Below, in pieces: positions 34,919-42,456 of a DNA stretch of 64,000 nucleotides. How positions within the stretch are numbered: the stretch's first letter is position 1; each line of letters starts with the position of its first letter. A program made the translations under genes and the position numbers. The stretch comes from Parasphingorhabdus litoris DSM 22379 (GTDB lineage Bacteria > Pseudomonadota > Alphaproteobacteria > Sphingomonadales > Sphingomonadaceae), in assembly GCF_020906275.1 (NCBI RefSeq), contig NZ_CP086727.1, positions 1,612,001 to 1,676,000 on the forward strand, in the 5' to 3' direction. The notes under the pieces are model-generated. The model was not told where the DNA came from. It saw only the letters and a list, made by a program, of their open reading frames with translations, and ran no database searches.

Positions 34919-34969
34919 ATCAACTCAGACTTGCGTTTCGTGATAGATGATGATCGCGTATCTGTGACG

Positions 34970-35857
34970 TTACGTGTGGATATTGCTGCGCAACCATTTG
35001 TGCCCCGGATCAAGGGTATCACGAGTATGCCAACCGCAGTATATTGCGAATGGGTCAACTTCAATCGGAAGCGGCTTGGTGATCATCTGCTTACCTAACC
35101 TTGAGGCGAGCTTTTCTGGGACAGCCATTATTGCGTCGCTTTCACTGAGAACGCTTTGGACCAACAGAAAGCTGGGGAGAGATCCAACAACTCGTCGTTC
35201 GTGGCCCAATTCCTTCAGCTTAATATCAATCGCTCCTTCAAAACTGCCTCCACTGGGAGAGACAAGGAAATGGCGCTGCTGACAGAAGGATTCTAGAGTC
35301 AGGGTCTCAGGGGCCATTGGATGCTCAGATCTCATGACGACAATAAACCTGTCTTCGAACAGTTTTAGCGCAGGAATCGATTGAGGAATTAGACGCTCGG
35401 ATGTGATGATCATGTCCAGTTCACCGCGATCCAATTGGCCATCTGCTTGCACTGTGTCAAATGGCAGGGCTGCTATTCGGACGCCCGGTGCATGATCCGC
35501 TATCCGTTCGAGTAGCGGTGCGAGTAAAACCGCATGGGCGTAGTCAGTTGCGCCAATTCGGAATGTTCGCTCGGCCGTTTTGGGATCGAATGGAGAGGTT
35601 GTAAATGCCAGATCTGCCAGACCAACCAGATGCTCTCGAAGGGGTTCGGCGATTGCAGCTGATCTAGCTGTTGGGATCATTCCATTTTTACCCGCGACCA
35701 ACACTGGGTCATCGATCCTATACCGTAGCTTGGCGAGCTGTGCTGACATGGCTGGCTGACTTATTCCAAGTCGCTGCGCCGCGCCGGTGACACTGCGCTC
35801 TTGCAGGAGTGCATTCATCACAACGAGAAGTGACATATCTGTTCTCTTAATATCCAT
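34970..35857 (-). CDS. LysR-family transcriptional regulator
   Basis: 295 aa from ATG 35857; an upstream ATG at 35893 is possible. N-terminal helix-turn-helix TDMSLLVVMNALLQERSVTG, AAQRLGISQPAMSAQLAKLR is a clear LysR reader head of the NodD-like type, followed by a substrate-binding domain of two alpha/beta lobes. It is divergent from an MDR oxidoreductase 88 bases away, which is the likely target. A dyad ATCCAT-AAT-ATGGAT covers its start codon, which would suit autoregulation. The inducer is unknown. Confidence 0.88.
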   Translation of the reverse strand: MDIKRTDMSLLVVMNALLQERSVTGAAQRLGISQPAMSAQLAKLRYRIDDPVLVAGKNGMIPTARSAAIAEPLREHLVGLADLAFTTSPFDPKTAERTFRIGATDYAHAVLLAPLLERIADHAPGVRIAALPFDTVQADGQLDRGELDMIITSERLIPQSIPALKLFEDRFIVVMRSEHPMAPETLTLESFCQQRHFLVSPSGGSFEGAIDIKLKELGHERRVVGSLPSFLLVQSVLSESDAIMAVPEKLASRLGKQMITKPLPIEVDPFAIYCGWHTRDTLDPGHKWLRSNIHT

Positions 35858-35866
35858 AATATGGAT
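35852..35866. promoter_or_regulatory. Dyad over the LysR start codon
   Basis: ATCCAT-AAT-ATGGAT, perfect 6-bp inverted repeat, overlapping the ATG of the LysR gene. Placed where a repressor-type autoregulatory site would act; a typical T-N11-A LysR box is not obvious in the rest of the gap. Confidence 0.3.
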
Positions 35867-35945
35867 GGTAGTTATTTGATCTATCGATTTCAATTATGTA
35901 AAACAATTTTCTATTTCTCGATCATAGTCAAAAAGGAGAAATGAA

Positions 35946-37022
35946 ATGAAAGCTTGGACCCTCGAAGCGCCGGGCGGCGCACTAACCTTGATGGACAGGG
36001 AAGTGCCGGAAGCACTTCCCGGCACGGTGGTCATAGATATGAAAGCCGCACCTCTTCTCAGCTATTTGAAGTCCTATGTTCAGGGAGAAATGCCATATTG
36101 GTATCCTGATCGGCCCTTCACACCGGGTACCAATGGTGTCGGCACCGTCCGCGCCGTTGGCAAAAATGTGTACCATGTTCAACCTGGCCAGCGCGTGACA
36201 GTAAATCCCTATCTGATCGCGGGAGAGCCCGTAGCCGAGCCTGCGCAAATCCTCATCGGGCTTACAGGTATGAGCGAAGATAGCGGTCACATGCTGGGAG
36301 AATGGGCTGATGGGACATACGCAGAAACTGTTCGTATGCCAGCCAGTACAGTCCTGTCCCTAGAAGGTATGGACGCAATCCCAGATAGTCAGCTTGCATC
36401 GCTCAGCAAGATAGTTGTGCCATTCGGCGGGCTTAGTCGTGCAAATATGCGCGTGGGTGATCGGGTTATCATTCATGGCGCAACAGGATATTTCGGATCA
36501 GCGGCAATCCTCGGTGCGTTGGCACTCGGCGCGGATCGCGTAGTTATTGCCGGCCGAACTGCGAAAACCCTCGAAACACTAGCATCTTTATTGGGCGACC
36601 GCGTTATTCCGGTGATGATGACAGGTGATGTCGAAACGGACGCTACCGCACTCCGAAAGGCATCGGGCGGAGGCGCGCACATCGCTTTTGATCAAGTCGG
36701 CAATGCAGATTCAGCCAACGGTACGCTCGCGGCGTTAAGAGCATTAGAGCGCAACGGAAAACTTGTGTTGATGGGGTCGATGGCGGTGCCCCTGCCAATC
36801 CCTTATAACGAAATGCTTGCAAATAATTGGGAAATCATTGGGCACTTTATGTATTCCGACGCAGATTATCTAACGGTCATTGACCTAGTCCGCTCTGGCA
36901 GAATCGACTTGGGAGTATTGAATATATCAGAATTTGATCTGGTTGATCTTGGCGCTGCTATGGATGCTGCAGGAAAGATGCGGAGCCTTGATAGCATAGT
37001 ACTGCAGATCGCCGGGACTTAA
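35946..37022 (+). CDS. MDR-superfamily zinc-type alcohol dehydrogenase/quinone oxidoreductase
   Basis: 358 aa. GroES-like N-terminal domain (FTPGTNGVGTVRAVGKNVYH) and Rossmann domain with GATGYFGSAAILGALALGAD, then HIAFDQVGNADSANGTLAAL. The usual structural zinc Cys cluster is absent, so it belongs with zinc-independent or reduced MDR enzymes. It starts after AAAAAGGAG and lies divergent to LysR. Probably NADP-dependent reduction of an aldehyde, enone or quinone; substrate not deducible. Confidence 0.85.
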   Translation: MKAWTLEAPGGALTLMDREVPEALPGTVVIDMKAAPLLSYLKSYVQGEMPYWYPDRPFTPGTNGVGTVRAVGKNVYHVQPGQRVTVNPYLIAGEPVAEPAQILIGLTGMSEDSGHMLGEWADGTYAETVRMPASTVLSLEGMDAIPDSQLASLSKIVVPFGGLSRANMRVGDRVIIHGATGYFGSAAILGALALGADRVVIAGRTAKTLETLASLLGDRVIPVMMTGDVETDATALRKASGGGAHIAFDQVGNADSANGTLAALRALERNGKLVLMGSMAVPLPIPYNEMLANNWEIIGHFMYSDADYLTVIDLVRSGRIDLGVLNISEFDLVDLGAAMDAAGKMRSLDSIVLQIAGT

Positions 37023-37081
37023 TTTGGCCACGGACGTCAAACAGATTGCCGTCCACCATAAAGAAGGTGGGCGGCGATAAT

Positions 37082-37105
37082 GTCCGCTTCCGGGATAAAG
37101 CGGCC
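37082..37105. repeat. Third CCGCTT-type palindrome
   Basis: GTCCGCTT ... AAGCGGCC, one mismatch in the stem, in the 171-base gap between the MDR gene and the helix-turn-helix gene. Resembles the palindrome at 34894-34918. Confidence 0.4.
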
Positions 37106-37193
37106 ATCTTCGATTTCTCCGATATCCCTTCTTTCCTACAATGTACCAGATAGGTTATATCCATGCTTTTCTCCCTCAACAAAGGAAAGCGCT

Positions 37194-37988
37194 ATGACCG
37201 ATCAACCTTCACGCGATGACTTCACCGATATCCCTGCCACCGATGATCTGGCCCATCCCAGGGCGCGCCATGATGGCTGGTCGCCGGATAAGCAGGTGGT
37301 GTTTCTGGAAGCTCTGGCGCGCACGGGTAATGTAAGGGCAGCGGCGCGCTATGCCGGGCTGTCTCGGGAGAGCGCCTATAAGCTGAGGCGCAGACCGGAT
37401 GCGCGGGCCTTTGCCCGGGCGTGGGATGCGGCGATTATCCATGCGCGGGATATTTTTCAGGATGAGCTGATGGACAAGGGGCTGAATGGCTGGCGCGAAG
37501 CGGTCTGGCATCAGGGCGAGGAAGTGGGCACGCGCGAACGCTGGAGCGCGCCCTTGTTTTTGGCAGCGCTGTCCCGGCTCGACAGGATGGCCGACGGGAT
37601 TGATCTGGCCGGCAAGCCGGCGCGGGTGGCGGCAGAGAAGTTTGATGATCTGCTCGACGGTATCGGCAAAGGTGAGGATTGTGCAGAGCTGGTCGAAGAG
37701 ATTGACGCATCAGGCCAGACGGCGAGTGAGAAAGCCCGCACGGATGGCGACGGCTTGACCAATGCCCAGCTGATGAACGCCCTGCGCCTGCAGCACGGTC
37801 GTGAACAGATCGAGGCGATGGCGCCGGAGGATATAGACGTGTCTGACCTTGATCTGGCCGATTGCGAAGAGTGGGATGAGCTTGACTGGGAGCGGGCTGA
37901 TCGCAGCGGGTTTTTGGAGCGCAGCGGTTTTTATGACGAGGAAGAGGGTGAGCAGGCCGTGGAGAAAGAGGTGGTGAGAACTGTGTGA
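37194..37988 (+). CDS. Helix-turn-helix hypothetical protein
   Basis: 264 aa from ATG 37194 with AAAGGAAAG upstream. A helix-turn-helix near residues 25-70: WSPDKQVVFLEALARTGNVR, AAARYAGLSRESAYKLRRRP, where steps such as RTGNVRAAARYAGLS resemble phage terminase small-subunit and Trp-repressor-like heads. The C-terminus is acidic. Its last codons overlap a dispersed 20-base repeat (37974-37993). Sphingomonad genomes carry such proteins widely, but no function is known to me. Confidence 0.7.
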   Translation: MTDQPSRDDFTDIPATDDLAHPRARHDGWSPDKQVVFLEALARTGNVRAAARYAGLSRESAYKLRRRPDARAFARAWDAAIIHARDIFQDELMDKGLNGWREAVWHQGEEVGTRERWSAPLFLAALSRLDRMADGIDLAGKPARVAAEKFDDLLDGIGKGEDCAELVEEIDASGQTASEKARTDGDGLTNAQLMNALRLQHGREQIEAMAPEDIDVSDLDLADCEEWDELDWERADRSGFLERSGFYDEEEGEQAVEKEVVRTV

Positions 37989-37993
37989 ACTTT
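37974..37993 (+). repeat. 20-base repeat shared with the fmt-recR intergenic region
   Basis: GTGAGAACTGTGTGAACTTT here; the minus strand at 59957-59976 reads GTGAGAATTGTGTGAACTTT, one mismatch in 20. It spans the stop codon of the helix-turn-helix gene. Confidence 0.6.
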
Positions 37994-38011
37994 GGGGAGG
38001 GGAATGAGGAG

Positions 38012-38115
38012 TCTTTATTGATGCCCTCAGGCGCCGGGCGCGGGCATCCGCCCGCTTGGCTATCGCGCCAATAAGGCGCGGCGCGCAGTCGCGCTTGCCT
38101 CCGCTTCGCGTCGGT
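38012..38115 (+). repeat. GC-rich repeat block, copy A
   Basis: Begins TTTATTGATGCCCTCAGGCG and ends around CCGCTTCGCGTCGG. Contains CATCCGCCCGCTTGGCTATC. Copy B (38238) lies in the same orientation and copy C (38371) inverted. The whole 37989-38576 gap has no gene and is made of these blocks and small hairpins. Confidence 0.75.
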
Positions 38116-38146
38116 CCGGTGCCTAACTTGAGGTGACACACTGATC

Positions 38147-38202
38147 TCCTCTCCCCTTGAGGGAGAGGACAGTGAAGCTTGCGGCCCTGGGCTTGTCCAG
38201 GG
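38147..38202. repeat. Two short hairpins between repeat copies
   Basis: TCCTCTCCC-CTTGA-GGGAGAGGA (38147-38169), 9 perfect pairs, and CCCTGG-GCTTGT-CCAGGG (38185-38202). They lie between copies A and B; such palindromes are typical of dispersed extragenic elements. Confidence 0.6.
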
Positions 38203-38237
38203 GCGCTAGCGAAACTTGGAGAGGGGTGGGCGGGGAT

Positions 38238-38337
38238 TTTTTATTGAACCTCAGGCGCCGGGCGGGCACATCCGTGCCCTTGGCTACGCGCCATAAGGCG
38301 CGGCGGCCAGTCGGCCTTGCCTCGCTGCGCTCGGACG
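38238..38337 (+). repeat. GC-rich repeat block, copy B
   Basis: Begins TTTTTTATTGAACCTCAGGC and ends near GCCTCGCTGCGCTCGGAC. Similar to copy A throughout but with several small changes (GGGCACATCCGTGCCC in place of GGGCATCCGCCC), some compensatory, so the stem structure is kept. Confidence 0.75.
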
Positions 38338-38370
38338 ATGCTCTGTGACGTTGCGTAGAAGGTCGCGCTG

Positions 38371-38474
38371 ATCCGACGCGAAGCGGAGGCAAGCGCGACC
38401 GCGCGCCCGAGCTTATGCGAGGATAGCCAAGCGGGCGGATGCCCGCGCCCGGCGCTTGAGGTTTAATAAACAAG
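38371..38474 (-). repeat. GC-rich repeat block, copy C (inverted)
   Basis: On the minus strand begins CTTGTTTATTAAACCTCAAG and continues GCGCCGGGCGCGGGCATCCG, matching copy A closely. With copy A it makes an inverted pair about 255 bases apart, ending about 100 bases before trxB. Confidence 0.75.
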
Positions 38475-38576
38475 AAAGCTCCATTTTACTCGCCAACAGT
38501 GATTCTTCTCGCTTCACCACTTGCCGAGTGCGGTCTTGCATCCTTATGTGGAACGAAACGAATCTAGGATGGAAAT

Positions 38577-39542
38577 ATGACCGAAATACATCGTACCAAA
38601 ATGCTGATCCTGGGCTCTGGCCCTGCTGGCCTGAGCGCTGCCATTTATGGCGCACGCGCTGGGTTGGAGCCAATTGTTGTCCAGGGGCTGCAGCCGGGGG
38701 GACAGTTGACGATTACGACTGATGTCGAAAACTATCCCGGTTTCCGCGATGTTGTGCAGGGTCCATGGCTGATGGAAGAAATGCAGGCGCAGGCGGACAA
38801 AGTCGGCACACGTACCATGTTTGACACAATTGTTGATGTTGATATCTCGCAGCGCCCGTTCCGTATGACGGGTGATGGCGGGACGGTCTATGAAGGGGAT
38901 ACGCTGGTTATTGCCACGGGTGCGCAGGCCAAATGGCTGGGCGTGGAAGGTGAGCAGGAGCTTGGCGGCAAAGGCGTATCGGCTTGTGCAACCTGTGACG
39001 GGTTTTTCTATCGCGGCAAGAAAGTGGTCGTCATTGGCGGCGGCAATACGGCGGTTGAAGAAGCTCTCTACATGACCAATCACAGCGATGACGTGACGTT
39101 GATCCATCGCCGGGACAGCCTGCGCGCGGAGAAGATTTTGCAGGACCGGCTATTTACCAATCCGAAAATCACCGTTTTGTGGAACAAGACAGTGGAGAAA
39201 TTCGTTGGCGGCGGTGATCCTGAAGGTCTGGTTGGTGTGGACTTGGTCGACACGCAGACCGGCGAGAAAAGCCACTTGCCAACCGATGGCGCTTTTGTTG
39301 CTATTGGCCATGCGCCAGCCACCGAGATTTTCAAGGATCATCTCGATTTGATCGATGGCGGCTATATTGAAGTAAAACCCGGTACGCCAAAAACAAAGAT
39401 TCCCGGCCTGTTTGCCTGCGGTGACGTCATGGATCATGTCTATCGCCAAGCGGTGACGGCGGCAGGGACCGGTTGCATGGCGGCTCTGGATGCGGAGCGT
39501 TTTCTGGCGTCGGAAGAGTTTGAACTGCTCGCAGCCGAATAG
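38577..39542 (+). CDS. trxB: Thioredoxin-disulfide reductase TrxB
   Basis: 321 aa, normal length. FAD site GSGPAGLSAAIYGARAGLEP, redox-active CATC (Cys near 137 and 140), NADPH site GGGNTAVEEALYM, and FACGDVMDHVYRQAVTAAGT near the end. Reduces thioredoxin with NADPH. Isolated from its neighbours by repeats upstream and a convergent gene that begins one base after its stop. Confidence 0.96.
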   Translation: MTEIHRTKMLILGSGPAGLSAAIYGARAGLEPIVVQGLQPGGQLTITTDVENYPGFRDVVQGPWLMEEMQAQADKVGTRTMFDTIVDVDISQRPFRMTGDGGTVYEGDTLVIATGAQAKWLGVEGEQELGGKGVSACATCDGFFYRGKKVVVIGGGNTAVEEALYMTNHSDDVTLIHRRDSLRAEKILQDRLFTNPKITVLWNKTVEKFVGGGDPEGLVGVDLVDTQTGEKSHLPTDGAFVAIGHAPATEIFKDHLDLIDGGYIEVKPGTPKTKIPGLFACGDVMDHVYRQAVTAAGTGCMAALDAERFLASEEFELLAAE

Positions 39543-40364
39543 TCAGGCGTTTTTCAAGGCCTCCAGAAGGTGGTTCTCCAGCCATCTTCTGGAGGTTTCA
39601 TCCGCAAAGCTGTGAGACGCGCTGTCCAGCTTTTCGATCACAATATGCGACGAAGATCGCGCGCCGGCAAAATCTTTGCTTTCCCATGCCGCGACGAAAG
39701 CCCGGGCGGTGGTATCACGACTGGCCAGCAATATTTGGGTAGGTTTTTTCAGTCGAGCAAGGCTTTCGCTTAGTCGGATGGCGAGGCCTTTATTGTCTTG
39801 TTTTTGAGTCGCTTGCCGCAGCCCCTTGGCAAGTTTTCTCAAGTCTATCTTTCCGGTGATCAGATCGATTATCGATTGGGGGTTTTTCAATCGGGCCCAA
39901 TAGCGGGACCGTATCGCCGATGGCGGCGGAGCAGCAGGGCTTTCGGCCGATCCACCATTGTCTTCGATAACCCACGGGTTGGCGAGGATCAATTGATCAA
40001 CGGCGATCCGGTGATTGAACAATGCCAATGCGGTTGCGGCATCGCAGTTACCGAAAGCAACAATCTTGGTCAGACCGGGGTGTAATGTGCGGAAATATTC
40101 GGTCGCCGCCGCAATGTCGGCGCATGATTCCAAAAAGCCCTGATTGATTCCGCTGCTATCTCCAATGCCCCGGCGATCATAGCGAAAGACGGGAAAGCCC
40201 TGATCCGCAATATGGTTTGCCAGCCGGGCCATACCAGCATGGGCGCCAGCTTTGACTTCATTGCCGCCGCTGACGATGAGTAAACCGATCGGTTTTGTGC
40301 CTTGGTCCAGCGTACCAGCCAGCAAGGCATCCTCGCATGAAAACTGATGAAAAGACCGGGTCAT
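39543..40364 (-). CDS. Alpha/beta hydrolase 1 of the exosortase A system
   Basis: 273 aa from the ATG that overlaps the upstream gene's stop (ATGA). Alpha/beta-hydrolase fold of the type named hydrolase 1, exosortase A system-associated: LLIVSGGNEVKAGAHAGMAR, FPVFRYDRRGIGDSSG, and the elbow FGNCDAATALALF, where Cys stands in the nucleophile position instead of Ser. A C-terminal His lies in SASHSFAD. Probably a thioesterase or acyl transferase in polysaccharide or lipid metabolism; the substrate is not known. Confidence 0.85.
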   Translation of the reverse strand: MTRSFHQFSCEDALLAGTLDQGTKPIGLLIVSGGNEVKAGAHAGMARLANHIADQGFPVFRYDRRGIGDSSGINQGFLESCADIAAATEYFRTLHPGLTKIVAFGNCDAATALALFNHRIAVDQLILANPWVIEDNGGSAESPAAPPPSAIRSRYWARLKNPQSIIDLITGKIDLRKLAKGLRQATQKQDNKGLAIRLSESLARLKKPTQILLASRDTTARAFVAAWESKDFAGARSSSHIVIEKLDSASHSFADETSRRWLENHLLEALKNA

Positions 40365-41071
40365 GCTGACATCCACGAGGTCAGATCTGTTGCTATGGCG
40401 CCGGATAGCAACAGATCATCACCTGGCTCAGCGCGCAACCACAAGGCCGAACCTGAGAGGCGGATATCTGCGGCCTTGGTGTCATTTTCCAGTTGTGCCG
40501 TCCGCACTGCGCTGGATGACGGAGGCAGGGCGTTTTCCAAGTCTGAGAAGAGGGCAGTGCCGATAGTGTTACCCGCCAGATTGACTTGGCTTTCTGCCGC
40601 CTCGGTGGTCAGCTGTGCCATAGTGGTGGCCATCCCTGCTTCTTTGTCGGACGCTATCCGGGTGCGCATCATGGTTCGCAGGAGCGTCAGGCCTTTGACG
40701 GGCGATAACCGCCATTTTGCCACGTTGTCGGTAAAGTCGTCGACCAAACATCCACCACGAAAAGAGGCAATCTTATATGGTTCGGCCAATGTCTTGGAAC
40801 AAGCATTCAGGGCGTTCCGCCAGATTGCCAAACTGGTCTGATCTTGCGGGAAAACGCTTTCATTCGTACCGGGCAAGTCAGGCAAGATACTGCCAATGGC
40901 CCGTTCGTCGAGCAGGCGCATTACATCGACCAGCATGCGCCGCATCCGATTCATTTCATCGAAAAGCGGCGGAATGATCAATATGGTTTTGGAGTGAACG
41001 GCGCCCGCTCGCAGGCAAAGCTCATCATTTCCGTTAAACTGGTAACTCGAATATTCGAGCGATAAACTCAC
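40361..41071 (-). CDS. Alpha/beta hydrolase 2 of the exosortase A system
   Basis: 236 aa, resembles hydrolase 2, exosortase A system-associated. IIPPLFDEMNRMRRMLVDVM followed by SILPDLPGTNES are family features. At the nucleophile elbow the sequence is IASFRGGCLV: no Ser or Cys at the expected place, but Arg. It may be a non-catalytic partner or use another residue. Overlaps the ACP gene by 4 bases and hydrolase 1 by 4. Confidence 0.75.
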   Translation of the reverse strand: MSLSLEYSSYQFNGNDELCLRAGAVHSKTILIIPPLFDEMNRMRRMLVDVMRLLDERAIGSILPDLPGTNESVFPQDQTSLAIWRNALNACSKTLAEPYKIASFRGGCLVDDFTDNVAKWRLSPVKGLTLLRTMMRTRIASDKEAGMATTMAQLTTEAAESQVNLAGNTIGTALFSDLENALPPSSSAVRTAQLENDTKAADIRLSGSALWLRAEPGDDLLLSGAIATDLTSWMSA

Positions 41072-41340
41072 TCAGCTGCTTTCATCTCGGTAAAAGCGAC
41101 CAGATTGCCGAAAGTTTCGAACAGCTCGCCATCAACCTCGTCATCCTCGATCATGATATCAAGGCGATCTTCCAGCTCGGTAAGAAGCCCTGCAACAGCC
41201 ATGCTGTCCAGTTCCGGTAGAGCACCAAAAAGCTCGGTTTCTGCTTTAAAAGCAGCAACCTGGGCCTCGTCCAGGCCCAATATGTCCTGCATGACTGCGC
41301 GGACAGCAGCTTCTGGCGTCAATTCGGTATTTTCCGACAT
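41068..41340 (-). CDS. Acyl carrier protein (exosortase A locus)
   Basis: 90 aa from ATG 41340. The helix-2 motif ELDSMAVAGLLTELED carries the phosphopantetheine Ser near residue 46 (usually DSL). Acidic and helical as expected. Placed with two hydrolases, an acyl ligase and a PLP decarboxylase, it probably carries the acyl or aminoacyl group on which these act. Confidence 0.88.
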   Translation of the reverse strand: MSENTELTPEAAVRAVMQDILGLDEAQVAAFKAETELFGALPELDSMAVAGLLTELEDRLDIMIEDDEVDGELFETFGNLVAFTEMKAAE

Positions 41341-41383
41341 CAATAAACCCCCGACTCCGGATAACCGCGCTTCCCTAAAGGGA

Positions 41384-42424
41384 TCAGCGCTTTCCCACAA
41401 GAGCTGACATCTGGTAACGCAGGATAGGCAGCCACGATAGCGGGTTATTGGGCCAATACATGGTGAGACGATAGCGGGTACGGACATCTTCCATCCATTC
41501 GCGTTTGTAAGGATCATTGCCGGTGCCAAAATCGATCAAATTTACGCGATCAACATCAATGACATGTTGAAACATGGCAGCTGAAAGCAAAGTACCGGGT
41601 GATGATTTGGTCGCATCGGCAACATGCGCAAGCTTGTGAATCAGGGCTTCGCCATTTTCGACCGTCCAAAACTGCGCCGCAACGGGTTGGCCGTCGATAT
41701 AGGCAAGGCCAAGCCGCAAACATCCAGCCGCCGCTTCCTGTTTGGCGATACTTTTCAGGAAGTCGGGGCTACCTTCCTCGGGTTTCCAGCTTTTGCTGTA
41801 TACGTCGCAATAATCTGCCCAATGTTCTTCAGAAAACTCGGTTTCAACGCGAATGGAAACGATATTCTTTTTGGCTTTCCGGCGCACCGTGCTGCGCAGC
41901 TGGCCCGGCCGCTCCGCCCAATATTGGTCAAATGTGCGGCCGTTCACGACAAGGATATGATTATCATCCGCCTTGGATTTGAAAACCACCCAACCAGCTT
42001 GTTCAAAGGCGCGTTCGGTCAAACTGGCTACGCTATCTTCTTCTGGAACGGGCGCAATTTCAATATGATGTGAGAAGGATCTGAGCATTTTTGCGACACT
42101 TGCAAGCAACGCCAGCTTGTTGACTTCATCAAGTGCACCGACGAAAATCGGCCGATAGGTAAAATTATACCAATTTGCGAGAGCAGTGTAGTTCCCGAAC
42201 CGCTTTTTCATCAGGAACATCCAGGCTTGCGCATCTTTTTCGGTGCTACGAACGATCAACGGCTGATTGTCGGATAAGCATAGCTCATGCAGTTGTTTCA
42301 GCCAGTCCATACGGTCGAACAGCGACTTTTGACCGCTACGGCCAAGCATTTCACCAGCTTCGGCTTGCGCAGACTGGAAATTATCGTGATATTCACTGTT
42401 CATAGCTATCGTTATATCTGTCAC
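41384..42424 (-). CDS. GNAT/FemAB-like acyltransferase (exosortase A locus)
   Basis: 346 aa. It looks like the CelD/BcsL or FemAB-type GNAT fold: YWAERPGQLRSTVRRKAKKN (acceptor lysine/arginine helix), SKSWKPEEGSPDFLKSIAK and LAYIDGQPVAAQFWTVENG, then IHKLAHVADATKSSPGTLLS. It lacks membrane segments. It probably adds an acyl or aminoacyl group to a sugar or lipid; the donor may be the adjacent ACP. Divergent from the acyl ligase with only 32 bases between them. Confidence 0.7.
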   Translation of the reverse strand: MTDITIAMNSEYHDNFQSAQAEAGEMLGRSGQKSLFDRMDWLKQLHELCLSDNQPLIVRSTEKDAQAWMFLMKKRFGNYTALANWYNFTYRPIFVGALDEVNKLALLASVAKMLRSFSHHIEIAPVPEEDSVASLTERAFEQAGWVVFKSKADDNHILVVNGRTFDQYWAERPGQLRSTVRRKAKKNIVSIRVETEFSEEHWADYCDVYSKSWKPEEGSPDFLKSIAKQEAAAGCLRLGLAYIDGQPVAAQFWTVENGEALIHKLAHVADATKSSPGTLLSAAMFQHVIDVDRVNLIDFGTGNDPYKREWMEDVRTRYRLTMYWPNNPLSWLPILRYQMSALVGKR

Positions 42425-42456
42425 AATTTTCTACTTTTTCCCATAGGCGCAAGCAT

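Noticed and set aside
36958..37182. Minus-strand open frame over the palindrome at 37.1 kb
   Set aside because: It overlaps the MDR gene end and the repeat; the MAALSRKRT-type peptide is the usual artefact of this palindrome.
37194..37988. Helix-turn-helix gene as a prophage terminase small subunit
   Set aside because: No other phage genes, no integrase or attachment site; only the reader head is reminiscent.
37194..38140. Long minus-strand frames opposite the helix-turn-helix gene
   Set aside because: They are Pro/Arg-rich shadows of a GC-biased coding strand and enter the repeat block.
38012..38474. Repeat block read as a CRISPR array
   Set aside because: Units are about 100 bases, differ in orientation and are unequally spaced; no cas genes.
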